The position numbers were made by a program, and so were the translations under genes. A DNA stretch of 64,000 bases from Solenopsis invicta (Eukaryota; Arthropoda; Insecta; Hymenoptera; Formicidae): contig NC_052668.1 in the NCBI RefSeq assembly GCF_016802725.1, positions 4,468,501 through 4,532,500 on the forward strand, read 5' to 3'. The notes under the pieces were generated by a model. The model made no database searches. It was not told the DNA's origin and saw only the letters and a program-made list of their open reading frames with translations. Shown here in pieces: positions 54,546 to 64,000 of this stretch. How positions within the stretch are numbered: position 1 is the stretch's first letter; every line of letters begins with the position of its first letter.

Positions 54546-54963
54546 GGTATAATCTATTTACATTCTTTTAGCTTTCACAAAGAAGTGGGACTTGGTTCAC
54601 AATGTACTTTAACTTTACTCATTCATTCATTTCTTCTCTCTTCTCCTTTTATCCTATCCTACTTATTCCTTCTCATTCTCTTTTATCCATATTGCACCTT
54701 TTTCAATATATTGTTGCGGTCTCGTTATTGCACTAGCTGATATCGATCGACGAGAGACGCGACATTCGAAAATTGCACTATTGTATTGTTTTTTTGTTCG
54801 AGTTAAACTTGAGCTATTACCGTGCGCGGATGCTATAATAGTTTCTCATTAAACATTGATGTTTTTAAGAAGTATTTTTTTTGCCATAAGAGTGTTGTGA
54901 AAGTTTGAGTGTGAAACTAAGTTTGACACGGAGAAGCATGTGCATCCGCTTAAGCGTAACATT
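54546..54963 (+). repeat. Candidate 5' LTR of a Ty3-like element (left border unknown)
   Basis: Lies directly before a tRNA-Pro-like primer site. It has a pyrimidine-rich block (about 54625-54700). The left border and TG start could not be fixed, and no second LTR is seen. Confidence 0.35.
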
Positions 54964-54981
54964 TGAGAGCTCGTCCGGGAT
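54964..54981 (+). other. Primer binding site, tRNA-Pro-like
   Basis: TGAGAGCTCGTCCGGGAT matches 16 of 18 positions of the site complementary to the 3' end of tRNA-Pro (TGGGGGCTCGTCCGGGAT). It marks the start of the internal region of a reverse-transcribing LTR element. Confidence 0.6.
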
Positions 54982-55340
54982 TGAATGGACGAGCGGAACG
55001 ATAGAGCTGTTTGTGAAGAGAGCACGGATTGTGACGCCTGAGCGTCTCCCTGAGGATAAGGAGTTACGTGCAATTTAGGAGAAATTGCTGGAGCTTTGTG
55101 AAGAGTAGTGTGGCAGGAACGAGATATCTCGTTTTTGCCGCAAACTGTTTTTTTCACGAAGCTTCAGCAATTCCGAGACATTATGTGTATATGGCTTTAC
55201 CTAGTTTTTGGCTCAGCTGCGATAGAGAGACAAGGCGGTGCAGCGTCTACAGGAACGCATTTCACAGCTAAGTCCTTCTGATTCCTCTAATATCCTTTTT
55301 TCTTCTGGAGATTCTTCTGCGGGAGAGGGAACGTTTTCAA

Positions 55341-55436
55341 TTAGATTATAAATTAAAACTTGACACGTATGATGGTAGCATTTCTTTGTGCGAATTCCTT
55401 ACTCAATTTGATTTGATTTTGCATTCTAATGGTTAG
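55341..55436 (+). pseudogene. Gag fragment of an LTR retroelement
   Basis: LDTYDGSISLCEFLTQFDLI followed by a stop where a Trp is usual (HSNG then TAG). This L-x-TYDG-x5-EFLTQF pattern is typical of gag in arthropod Ty3-type elements. Only about 32 codons are readable; the upstream leader (54982-55340) has no long frame in register. The 3' part is missing. Confidence 0.5.
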
Positions 55437-56084
55437 AGAGATTTGATCTTGGAACATGAACTGTTCTTTCCTCGAAAACTGGAAGAAAGCTTCAGTTTCG
55501 AAATTTTGTCGCTCAGCGTTAGGTTTTTTTTTCAGTAGTGAAAGGATTCGGTCTTTTAGTTCTTTTGGACTTTCTTTAAAGGCAAATGATTGAGATTGCT
55601 GCGGACGACACTTGGTAACCCGTGGCAGGAGCTCGGAGTAGAGCAGGAAATCGTATTGATTGTGATTGCTGAAGACGACGTTTGGAAACCAGTGGCAGGG
55701 GTCGAGCAAAAGGACGTTGTGTTTCCTTGAAAGTCCTAGTTTTAAAAGAAGAAATAGGAAAATTTTTTTTTATGAGATTAAGAAAAAAGGTTTTTTTGCG
55801 CGAATAAAAATAAGGTTTTTTTTGTCGCAGATGCATTGGAATAGGGTCATGAGAGGGTTTTATTTTAGAATTTTGCTTTAAATGGAGGAGAGGTCAAAAA
55901 TATCAGAAAATTTGGAACATTTTCTTGCGGAATTTTGAGTTATGAAGTACATAATAGTCTCTTATTTAATTATTTTACTTTATTGTCATTTAATAATAGA
56001 CTATTTAATATATTCATTTACCATTAAAATCATTAGGTGATACAGTACAAGTGCATAAATGTTTTAAATACATGCACTTTTTGT
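55437..56084. other. Unassigned; partial internal duplication
   Basis: The words GATTGCTGCGGACGACACTTGG (55594-55615) and GATTGCTGAAGACGACGTTTGG (55663-55684) repeat about 69 bp apart. The minus-strand frame (55353-55709, 118 codons) overlaps the gag fragment in antisense and is not recognisable. Confidence 0.35.
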
Positions 56085-56335
56085 GTGCAATCGCGTCCGT
56101 GCTTAATCGGCTCCGTGTCCAATTAAAACGATGTATGTCCGAGATCATTATTGTGTCCAACTGTGTCCGTGTTCGATCGGAATCATGTTCAATCGGGACC
56201 GAGTTCGAACAGGATTATGTCTGATCGGGTCGGTGTTCAATCGAGGCTGTATCCAATTGGGTTCCCGTGTCGAAACCGTGTTTGATCGGAAATACTGTTG
56301 TGTCCGATTATTAATGTGCGCAATTGGGACAGTCT
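56085..56335. repeat. Degenerate minisatellite, TGTCCGATCGG-type units
   Basis: Words such as GTGTCCG, GTTCGATCGG and TTCAATCGGG recur every 16-24 bp in variable form. The frame across it (56131-56364) is an artefact of the repeat. Confidence 0.65.
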
Positions 56336-57683
56336 TGTATAAAATACGTGTATTTCTTCTCTGAAGTTGTTTATCTCATGAATCGTTGACATCTCGTGAA
56401 TTTGGATAATTTATTATAATTATTTTCAATGTCGTGTAATATTTTTATGTAATTATGGTATGTAAAATGGATATACAATGTATTTATTTATGTTTAAGTA
56501 TGATTTAATTAATGAAGCATTTCAACATCATCGTAATTACTTCAATGTAATAACAAGTTTACAAAAGCGTAGGAGCACCTATTTTCGCTGTACCGTTATT
56601 GAGCGCGTAAACTTTAGACTACTTGATTTGCCTATTGTAAATACTTCTCATTTAAAAAATATTATAGTCTTAATATTTTCTTATTAGGATTTTTGTCTTA
56701 TTTTTAAGTAAGAAATACATTGTTAAAATTTTGGTCTCGAGTTATTGGACACCCTGTATGTATTAGCGCACTGATAATCGCGCATAACTCACACACGCCT
56801 TTTGTTTTGTAAAATCATTAAAAACTTTTTTGTCTTATAGGATTAAGAAAATGAGGTTTTCCCTTAAATTAAAATTTGCACCCAAATGAGTCCATATGCT
56901 TAAATTAGCTTTAGCTCCATTAAAGGTTAGTAAATGTAATACAATTCGAGTGTCATGAAATAATTTTAGTGCTTTTTTTAACAAACTGATTTTTTTTTTA
57001 TATTCAAAGCATTAATTAAAAATTAACCGATTAGAATTTTTTAATGGTTATTTAATACCATTATCATGAAAATCTATGTATTATTTGCTTCCAGAGATTT
57101 ATTTATATTGTTAGTATTATTATTTATTCTTAAATCTACATATCCATAATACATATTCGGTTTTTATCATATAGTGTTTGCTGTTGAATCTCGTCTATCA
57201 CTAAATTACATATAATACGATTTTTCATATTGCGAACTTTCTATTTAAATACTTTATCTGTAAATCTCGCTCGACCGTCTAACACCTAACATCTACAGAT
57301 AGTGGAAGAATCTAGAAGGTTTTGAAACATTTTGTTCACATAGTTTTACGCTTTTGAATAATAAAAATTCAATGTAAAAATGGTCGCTGTCAAATCAGGA
57401 GAATACTTTTTCCCATTTTTATTTTGTATTACAATTTCTATCATGACCTCTGAAATTTTAGCTTGCATAAAATAATTCAAACTAATGATTTTTCTCATGA
57501 AGTGTTGATGTCGAAATCATGCTCATAAATTTTATCTAAATTAGTATTCAAATTATGATATATTTCAGATATATAATGGAAATTTTAACCTTCAGTTGAC
57601 ACACTATCGAATTCGATACTTTGCCACACATGGGTGTACTTTACCCGACTATTTTCATTTGTATATATCTCTGTATGTAATTT
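56336..57683. other. AT-rich stretch with one isolated mariner-type end
   Basis: TTGGACACCCTGTA at about 56743-56756 looks like the right terminus of a CAGGGTGTC element, but no left partner was seen. No gene. Confidence 0.4.
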
Positions 57684-58502
57684 ATAGAATTTGAACAATT
57701 CGCAACTAGTCCGGGAATATCCCGAAATTTGTGTTTCAAGTTGAAAGACTGTAAAAAAGCTGCTGTTAAAACTTTTTTTTATTTAAAAAAAGATATAGGT
57801 ATACAAAAAACAAATGCAAACATATACGTTTGCATGTCTTTATGCCAGCGGTGTGACAGATTTCCTAACCTCACAAGTGTCAATCTTTAACGCTTTATAA
57901 CTTTTTACCTGCTTAAGAGCGACGATTTTATATTTATATTTATGTTCTATGTACTGAATTACACAATATTATCAAGTTTGAACTAAATCAATGAAGAACT
58001 TTACCTCAATGCTTAACTCTGCGTAGCGCAGACATTCGTAACACAGCCATAGGGTTAGGGTTACCCAACTTAGGTTAGGCGCTGCAATCAGTATTAACGA
58101 ATCGCCCTGGTGCTCGGTATTACGAATAGCCCCAACATCAACTGTGCGCATTATTGCGTATGATCGACAAAAATAGACATCACACAGCAAAAAGTAAACA
58201 CGAAATGTTTTAAATTCATTCAACTGGACACGATACATTAAAAGTTTTCTAAAAAAACCTTGTTAGCTTATTTAAATTTTGAAGAAATGCTGACTATCAG
58301 AAATTACTTCGACTGTCGCAAAATATATTTTTCACTACTACGACATTAATATGACGCCGTTATCAACAAAACTTTGTTAGTAACATCGTTACATTAGGAC
58401 GTGTTTACAGTGTTTAAAGTAAATTTTTAATATGTGCCCATAAAAAGATATTTCCAATTATCGAATTACCCCGTCTAACGATTTGCCCCGGTCTCCCCTA
58501 TA
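57684..58502 (+). repeat. Element Z, third copy (left-truncated)
   Basis: Follows 43044-43862 closely: it begins at AATTCGCAACTAGTCCGGGA and ends with the full terminal sequence CGATTTGCCCCGGTCTCCCC. Shared words include AAATGCAAACAT and GCGCAGACATTCGTAACACA. It is the same orientation as the left copy of the 42782-44800 block. Confidence 0.85.
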
Positions 58503-58717
58503 GCTCATACGAAGTGACCTATTTTATTTAAAAAGCTAGTATTTTTTCCTATTTTCTTAGTATTTAAGTATATAATTGCAGTGGTCCTGAAATCTAAGTC
58601 TATCGTCTAGCATTATACCTAAATATTTCATGGTTGATACCCGTTCTATTTCAATTCCATTCAGACATTTCACGGCAGTATTACCTCTTGATTCTTTTTT
58701 AATACCTCTATTATATA

Positions 58718-59992
58718 TCAGGTGTATGCATAAGTTTTTTCCGGTTTTTTGGTTAAAAAAAAACACGTAATTTTCAAGGAAAATTATTTTTTTTTATTCA
58801 AAATATTGGCCATCGGCTTCTACACATTTCGCCCATCTTTCAGGTAATTTATGAATACTATACCAGAAAAATTGCTTGTCTTTTGCGGCAAACCATTTGT
58901 CGAGCCATTTTCCAACTTCTTCGAAATTGCTGAAGTGCTGCTCTGCGAGCGCGTGCGCCATTGATGCGAAGAGATGATAGTCAGATGGCACCAGGTCTGG
59001 GGAGTACGGCGGGTGCGGAAGGATGTCCCATCCAAGAGATTTTAAGGTGTCTTTCACTGGTTTTGCTGGGAGACGACGCATTGTCGTGTAACAAAATTAC
59101 TTTGCCATGTCTTCTGGCCCATTCCGGTCGTCTTTCGATTAATGCGTGGTTTAAATTAATCATTTGTTGGCGATAGCGTTGTGTATTAACGGTTTTGCCG
59201 GGCTTCAAGAGTTCAGAATACACAATACCGCTCTGGTCCCACCAGACACAGAGCATGGTCTTCTTGCCGAAGCGATTTGGTCTTGGTGTTGATGGACCGG
59301 CTTTGCCAGGTGAAAGCCGCGATTTTTTCCGCTTCGGGTTTTCAAAATAAGTCCATTTTTCGTCACCCGTTACAATTCGATACAAAAATGATTTCCTTTC
59401 GTGGCGTTGAAGCAGCATTTCACAAGTGACTTTGCGATTTTCCATTTGACGTTCATTGTGGGACCCATTTACCAAGTTTATTGATCTTTCCCATTACTCG
59501 TAAACGTCTGCTAATTGTTTCTTGTGATACATGTAATGCTTCTGCTAATTGCCGTTGAGTTTGAGTTGGGTCACCATCCAATAATTCCTGCAATTGCTCG
59601 CCTTCCCATTTTTGTGGTCTACCAGAGCGCTCACTGTCTTTCACATTGAAATCACCACTTTTCAATTGTCGAAACCATGTCTCACATGTTCTAATCGATG
59701 GAGCGTGTTCACCATATATTTCTACCAGCAAACGATGACTCCCAACAGCCTTTTTCTTTTGATTAAATAAAAAAAACAATGCGTGCCGCAAATGTTGTTT
59801 TTCAGGCACAAAACTCGACATGATCACTGAACAATAAAACAAAGACGCTAGTTTTTGGCGGACTCAACTTGTGTGTGTTTGTAGTTCTATGTCAGACGAA
59901 CAAAATGACGTATGTGTCAAATTAATACGCTGCGTACTTTACGCTGGCGCCATCTCTTAGTGAAACCGGAAAAAACTTATGCATACACCTGG
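58718..59992 (-). mobile_element. Mariner transposon C (mauritiana-like), 1275 bp
   Basis: CAGGTGTATGCATAAGTTTT faces its mirror at 59972-59991; TA flanks both sides (58716-58717 and 59993-59994). It lies inside the LINE reading frame. Confidence 0.93.
58794..59821 (-). pseudogene. Mariner C transposase, inactivated
   Basis: Likely start MSSFVPEKQHLRH at 59821. The DNA-binding half is intact (HVSQETISRRLRVMGKI). At about 59465 a short deletion in the WVPHEL motif shifts the frame (WVPH is followed directly by NERQ). IVTGDEKWTYFENPKRKKS (about 59345) has Asp 1. A second deletion directly after LLHDNA (Asp 2, about 59080) removes part of the PSHT motif and shifts the frame again. YSPDLVPSDYHLF (about 58985) has Asp 3. 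The end reads LPERWAKCVEADGQYFE. The C-terminal motif is very close to that of the mauritiana group. Confidence 0.93.
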
Positions 59993-60884
59993 TATTTTGT
60001 TTTATCTGCGTTTATTTTTAACTTATTTATATTTATTCAATGTTTGATTACAATAAAAGCCATATTTATTTTTACCTCTACATCCGCACTACTTTCTCCA
60101 CTTACGTATATAAGCGTATCATCTGCAAACATTTTTATATTGTATTTATTTTACATATTGTATTTTATACTTCAATTATATCATTTATATATATTATAAA
60201 TAGCAAAGGTTTTAGTACTGAACCCTGTGGCACTCCATATTCTGTAGACAATAATTTAGACCATATCTGATTGAATCGTACCTGTTGTTCCTATTATTTA
60301 AGTATGATTTGAACCACTCTAAGGTTATTCCTCTAATTTCGCATTGATACATTTTTTCTACAACAATCTTTCTCTATCTATTGTTTTAAACGCTCTCTTA
60401 AGATCCATGAAGATTACTCCTACCATTTTTCTTTTGCTCACTATTACTTTCCATTTGTGTATGACAGATTGAATTGCTGTTTCACACGAATAATATTTTC
60501 TAAATCTTGCCTGATGCTCTGTTATTATACCGTTTGTTTCCAAGTATGTTTCAAGTTGTTCTTTTACTACTAATTCTAGCACTTTTGCATATATTGGTAA
60601 CATATTAATGTTTATATTTGCTCGCTTTTTGGCTTTATCTGTTTTTGGGATCGGTATTATAGTAGAGGTTTTCCAACCTTTCGGACAGTGATCTTCTTTT
60701 AAAGAATTATTTATCAAAATTGCAAATTTTTTTTTATTACAGGAAAAACTACTTTTAATATGTCACTAGTTATTCTCTTTTCCGTACCTTTTTTTTTTTG
60801 GTAATCCCATAACGATTTCTTCTAACTGCTCTAGTGTAACAACCTCAAAACTTTCCCTAATTTCTTTGTTTTTGATAGTATAAA

Positions 60885-61165
60885 TGTTGAAACTATACGT
60901 GTTCAAGACGTTTCCATGAATGTGTGCAGTTGGCAACGCGGAGAGGTTGCGTGTACTTTATGAACGCTTGACTTTTTGGGACTCTGTCGCGCGCCAAAAA
61001 CGTTGCTTATTCCCTCTTACTTCTGAACGCTTACGGAAAAAAGCTTGTGCCGTGTTGTCTGTATAATAACTGTTTCTTTTGCATCCGTTTTATCTTTACT
61101 TCAATGTTCTTTGTGCTAACTACACGTTTTGACTGTACTTTAATAAATAAATAGACTTTTCAACA
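60885..61165 (+). repeat. Copia 5' LTR, 281 bp
   Basis: Begins TGTTGAAACTATACG and ends TTTTCAACA, so TGTTGAA/TTCAACA form the short terminal inverted repeat. TATAATAA near 61049 could serve as the promoter; AATAAATAAATA near 61142 is a polyadenylation signal. The following GATTATGAGAC (61166-61176) is a candidate primer site like the internal tRNA-Met site used by copia. Confidence 0.8.
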
Positions 61166-61290
61166 GATTATGAGACTTAATGCACGTCGAGTCGATACGT
61201 GGTTATTTTGAGGTTAGGAAAGACAACGGACAAAAGTTGTGTTGCTAAGAGATATCAGTTCTCTAGCAATAGGGATCACAGAAAGGAACA

Positions 61291-64000
61291 ATGGCTGATG
61301 AAATATTTAGTCGAGATATTCGAGTGACAAAACTTTCGAAGACAACGTACAGCCGCTGGAAGATTGAGATTCGAGACGCTCTCGAAAGTCATCGGATATG
61401 GGAAATCGCTAGTGGTAATGTGGATCAACCGCAAGAAGTTAGTGAAGCAGGCATTGTTAAAAATAAAAAGGAAATAGAGGATTGGAAAGCCAAAGACAGT
61501 AAAGCGCGTTCGATTATTTGGTCAACTTTAGATGATACGACCTTCGACCAGGTATGTGATTGCGAATCTTCAGAAAATATTTTGAAGAGAATCAAAGCCG
61601 TCTATGAGCCAAAAACATTAAATGTTTTGTTAGAATTGTTGCGTGAATTCTTCGTTTACTCATGGAAGTCAGACAGTACGGTTGGTACATTCGTAGCCGG
61701 GCTTAAAGTAATCATTCGTTGAATCGAAGCGTTAGAGTCAAAAGATTTTGGTAGAAATTTTAATGAAAAATTGTTAATGGCAAAAATTCTTGGATGTCTA
61801 CCGAAAGAATTTGATAACTTTGTCACAAGCTGGTCACTTTTATCAGAAGATACATTTTTGGAATCTTTTTTAGAGAAACTTACAAATGCAGAGAGAAGCA
61901 TTACTGAACGTTTAGAAGATACGTCACATGAAGAATTCAAAATCAGACCAAAGTCAACGAACAGTCAATCGAAGAAGACAACAAACAAGAGATTTCCAGG
62001 TAAATGCCATAAATGTGGTAAGATCGGTCACATGAAGAAGGACTGTTGGTCAAAAGTGGAAAAACAGGAATTGCCTGAAGAAAAGAAGGAGTCAAAGAGT
62101 CAACAAAATGAAGTTGGTCTTTCAGCGTCATCAGTCTTCAAGGTAAACGATGATAATAAAATTATTGCAGACTCAGGAGCAAGTATACATTTAACAAGAA
62201 ACATAGAATGGTTTTCGTCGCTACGTAAATTGAATACTCTATTAGTATTAAGTGTCGCAAATGGTAAAACTCTACAAGTAACACATATAGGTAATATCAC
62301 TATTGAAAAGTCAGTTGATGGTAAGACATGGATTAAACGAATATGGGAAAACTTATATTATGCAGAAGATATGAGCAGTGAATTGTTATTTTTGACAACA
62401 TTTATGGAAATGACAAAAGGATATAGTTTCTATCACGGAAATAGGCTCATGCAATTAAAAGATGGACGAGAAACAATTCTAGGAGGAAAAAGGATTGGAA
62501 ATCAATACGTCCCTTACATTCGAGTCAAACCACCATCGTTTCATGCAATAGCACCACAATCAATAGGATTATGGCATCAACAACTAGGACACGCGAGTGA
62601 CAAAACGATACGAGCAATGTTCAAGAATAATTTGACAGATGGTCTTGAGGTAATTTTCACAAAGCAAGATAATTGCCACTCATGTCATTTTGGTAAGCAA
62701 ACAATTAATCAACATCATACTAAAGAAAAACGAAATTGTTTGCCTGGTGAGCGTTTTCATTCCGATGTCTGCCATTTATTCCACGACATTATGTCTGCCA
62801 TAATGTCGTGGAATAAATGCAAATACTTTCTAACAATGAAGGGTGAAGCATCTGGCTATCGGAGAGTTTTCTTTTTAAAAACGAAAGATGAAGTATCAAA
62901 CATATTGAAGCAGTTTTTCATCGATGCGGAAAGAGAAACAAGAAGAAAGGCAATTTCTTTAAGAATGGACAATGGAACGGAATATGTAAATGAAAATGTA
63001 ATAGAAGTTCTAAAGTCCAGAAGCATTATTCACGAATTATCACCCCTTAATGTCAAACAATGTAATGGAATGACAGAACGAGAAAATAGGACTTTGTGCG
63101 ATACTGTTCGATCTTTGCTATTTAATACGGATTTGTCAAGAACGGATCGTCACCTTCTCTGGACGGAAGCCATTGGTTCGGCAACTTATCTTAGAAATCG
63201 AATTCTAAATCGAGGAATCATGAATACAACACCATATTATGAATGGTATGGTAAGAAACCAAACGTCCCTCATCTTCGAATTTTTGATGCAAAAGCTTTT
63301 GTACGTGTTCCTGACACAATAAGACGAAAAATGGATCCAAAGTCAAGAAAGACGGTGTTTGTTGGATATGATCGATTAACTGATAAAATCTATCGAGTTT
63401 TTGATCCAACAAAGAGTTTCTGATGTTATAATTCAAGATTTATCAGTTGAAAATAATTAAGTATTATTTCCTTTACCGTTCGACAAGCAAGTAGAAGACT
63501 TTGAAGAATTGCCTATTGAGCCCTCAAGTTCAGGAAGTGACGAGAAAGAAGAGAAGGATGATTCTGAAGAAACGATAGATAATTTATACAAGGAGGAAGT
63601 AAGTTCAAATGACGATTATGAAGAAGCGTTAGATGATACAAATGAAGATTTGCTGAAAGTGAGAAAAAGAGGACGACCAGTTGGCTCAAAGAATTTTCAG
63701 AAGCCAGTTCCTTCAACTGATAGAGAACTAAGAAGCAGATCAAACAAATTAGCATGCATAACTGTAATGAAGGTGTCGATGGATTCAACATTATATGAAG
63801 ATGCAATTTCTAGGGAAGATGCACACCTTTGGAAGAAAGCAATGGATGAAGAAATGATGTCATTAACCAAAAATCAAGTATGGAAGCTTGAAGAATTGCC
63901 AAAGGATTGATCTACAGTCTCGTGCAGATGGGTTTTTAAATCCAAGTTAAAAGCAGATGGAACAATTGAACGATATAAAGCGAGACTTGTGGCTCGAGGT
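61291..64000 (+). pseudogene. Copia gag-pol polyprotein, lightly degraded
   Basis: MADEIFSRDIRVTKLSKTTY starts Gag (UBN2-like). TGA at 61720-61722 interrupts it, in frame. The zinc knuckle CHKCGKIGHMKKDCW (about 62007-62051) and the protease motif IIADSGASIHLT (about 62161) follow. The integrase has the HHCC part (LWHQQLGHAS; CHSCHFGKQ) and the core with RFHSDVCH, LRMDNGTEYVNE and MTERENRTL. A frameshift near 63410 (before VSDVIIQDL), TAA at 63458 and TGA at 63908-63910 are further breaks. RT begins with CRWVFKSKLKADGTIERYKA at the end. Few lesions imply a fairly young copy. Confidence 0.93.
62773..62819. repeat. 21-bp perfect inverted repeat inside copia integrase
   Basis: CATTTATTCCACGACATTAT plus G (62773-62793) is followed by a 5-base spacer and its exact reverse complement (62799-62819). 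It stays in frame and replaces the usual 11-13 residues between HSDVC and KYFLT by 16 unrelated ones. Confidence 0.9.

Larger units (their letters stand above)
58557..60884 (-). pseudogene. LINE reverse transcriptase (Jockey/CR1-like), split by mariner C
   Basis: Minus-strand order: LEEIVMGLPKKKGTEKRITS (about 60820), CPKGWKTSTIIPIPK (about 60670), IITEHQARFRK, VGVIFMDLKRAF (first catalytic Asp), IRGITLEWFKSYL, MFADDTLIY (about 60120; the FADD catalytic motif is intact), LKINADKTKY just before the mariner, then MIYNRG and KYLGIMLDDRLRFQDH after it. The two halves join cleanly when the mariner (58718-59992) is left out. Stops and frameshifts are present, and a copia LTR cuts the 5' side at 60885. 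The exact clade is uncertain. Confidence 0.88.
60885..64000 (+). mobile_element. Copia-type (Ty1) LTR retrotransposon, 3' end outside the window
   Basis: 5' LTR (60885-61165), a primer-site-like sequence, gag, protease and integrase in the canonical copia order, with RT starting at the window edge. It is inserted in the 5' part of the LINE remnant. The rest of RT, RNase H and the 3' LTR should follow beyond 64000. Confidence 0.93.

Noticed and set aside
61943..62300. Minus-strand frames inside the copia gag-pol
   Set aside because: Antisense shadows of the plus-strand polyprotein with no motifs.

Overview
The window is AT-rich eukaryotic DNA, almost certainly from an insect and most plausibly a hymenopteran such as an ant. 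The clearest host anchor is the first coding exon of flotillin-2 on the minus strand (11109-11157), ending at a textbook GT donor. The organism assignment is an inference from the repeat types present (mauritiana-type mariners, Penelope-like elements, P/THAP-type remnants, copia and gypsy pieces, very many TA- or 3-bp-TSD MITEs) and from scattered CCTAACC/GGTTAGG motifs. A second possible host exon (16548-16598, plus strand) starts an acidic protein. No other host gene is convincing, so most of the window is intron or intergenic DNA built of nested mobile elements.

Layout. 1-11.1 kb: a palindrome with tRNA-like sequence in both arms (P1), a decayed THAP-domain fragment, two related inverted-repeat elements (1537-2735 and the 3.3-kb composite 5240-8550 with GC-rich arms) and small MITEs; if the flotillin-2 call is right this is its first intron. 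11.1-16.6 kb: flotillin-2 exon, a GAC/GTC-rich repeat on its upstream side, then a cluster of MITEs around a broken P-element-like transposase, ending at the candidate plus-strand exon. 16.6-25.2 kb: a TA-flanked inverted-repeat element and two large foldback-type palindromes made of tandem units, both sitting in one older dispersed repeat (called X here). 25.2-31 kb: a 3' Penelope-like fragment (plus) and a decayed gypsy-like pol with a candidate LTR (minus). 31-35.2 kb: a second copy of X carrying a second tRNA-bearing palindrome (P2), followed at once by a third (P3). 35-45 kb: MITEs, a mauritiana-type mariner, a TTAA-flanked element, and a large inverted duplication of an element rich in a GGGG-YTAATCG-like motif. 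44.8-54.5 kb: one minus-strand Penelope-like element with inverted flanking repeats, split by a TA-flanked element that itself holds a nearly intact mariner, by a MITE, an LTR-like block, a short retroelement insert and a hAT-like element. 54.5-57 kb: the 5' end of an LTR retroelement with a tRNA-Pro-like primer site. 57.7-64 kb: another copy of the GGGG-motif element, a LINE reverse transcriptase split by a mariner, and a copia element (5' LTR, gag, protease, integrase, start of RT) that runs off the window.

No intact mobile-element gene was found: each transposase or polymerase has at least one stop or frameshift. The observation I consider most worth following up is the set of three long palindromes P1, P2 and P3. 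Their sequences differ, but all share one plan: each arm carries an inward-pointing tRNA-like unit with an A-box-like and a B-box sequence, followed directly by a run of T. All identities were judged by reading; no database search or folding was run.
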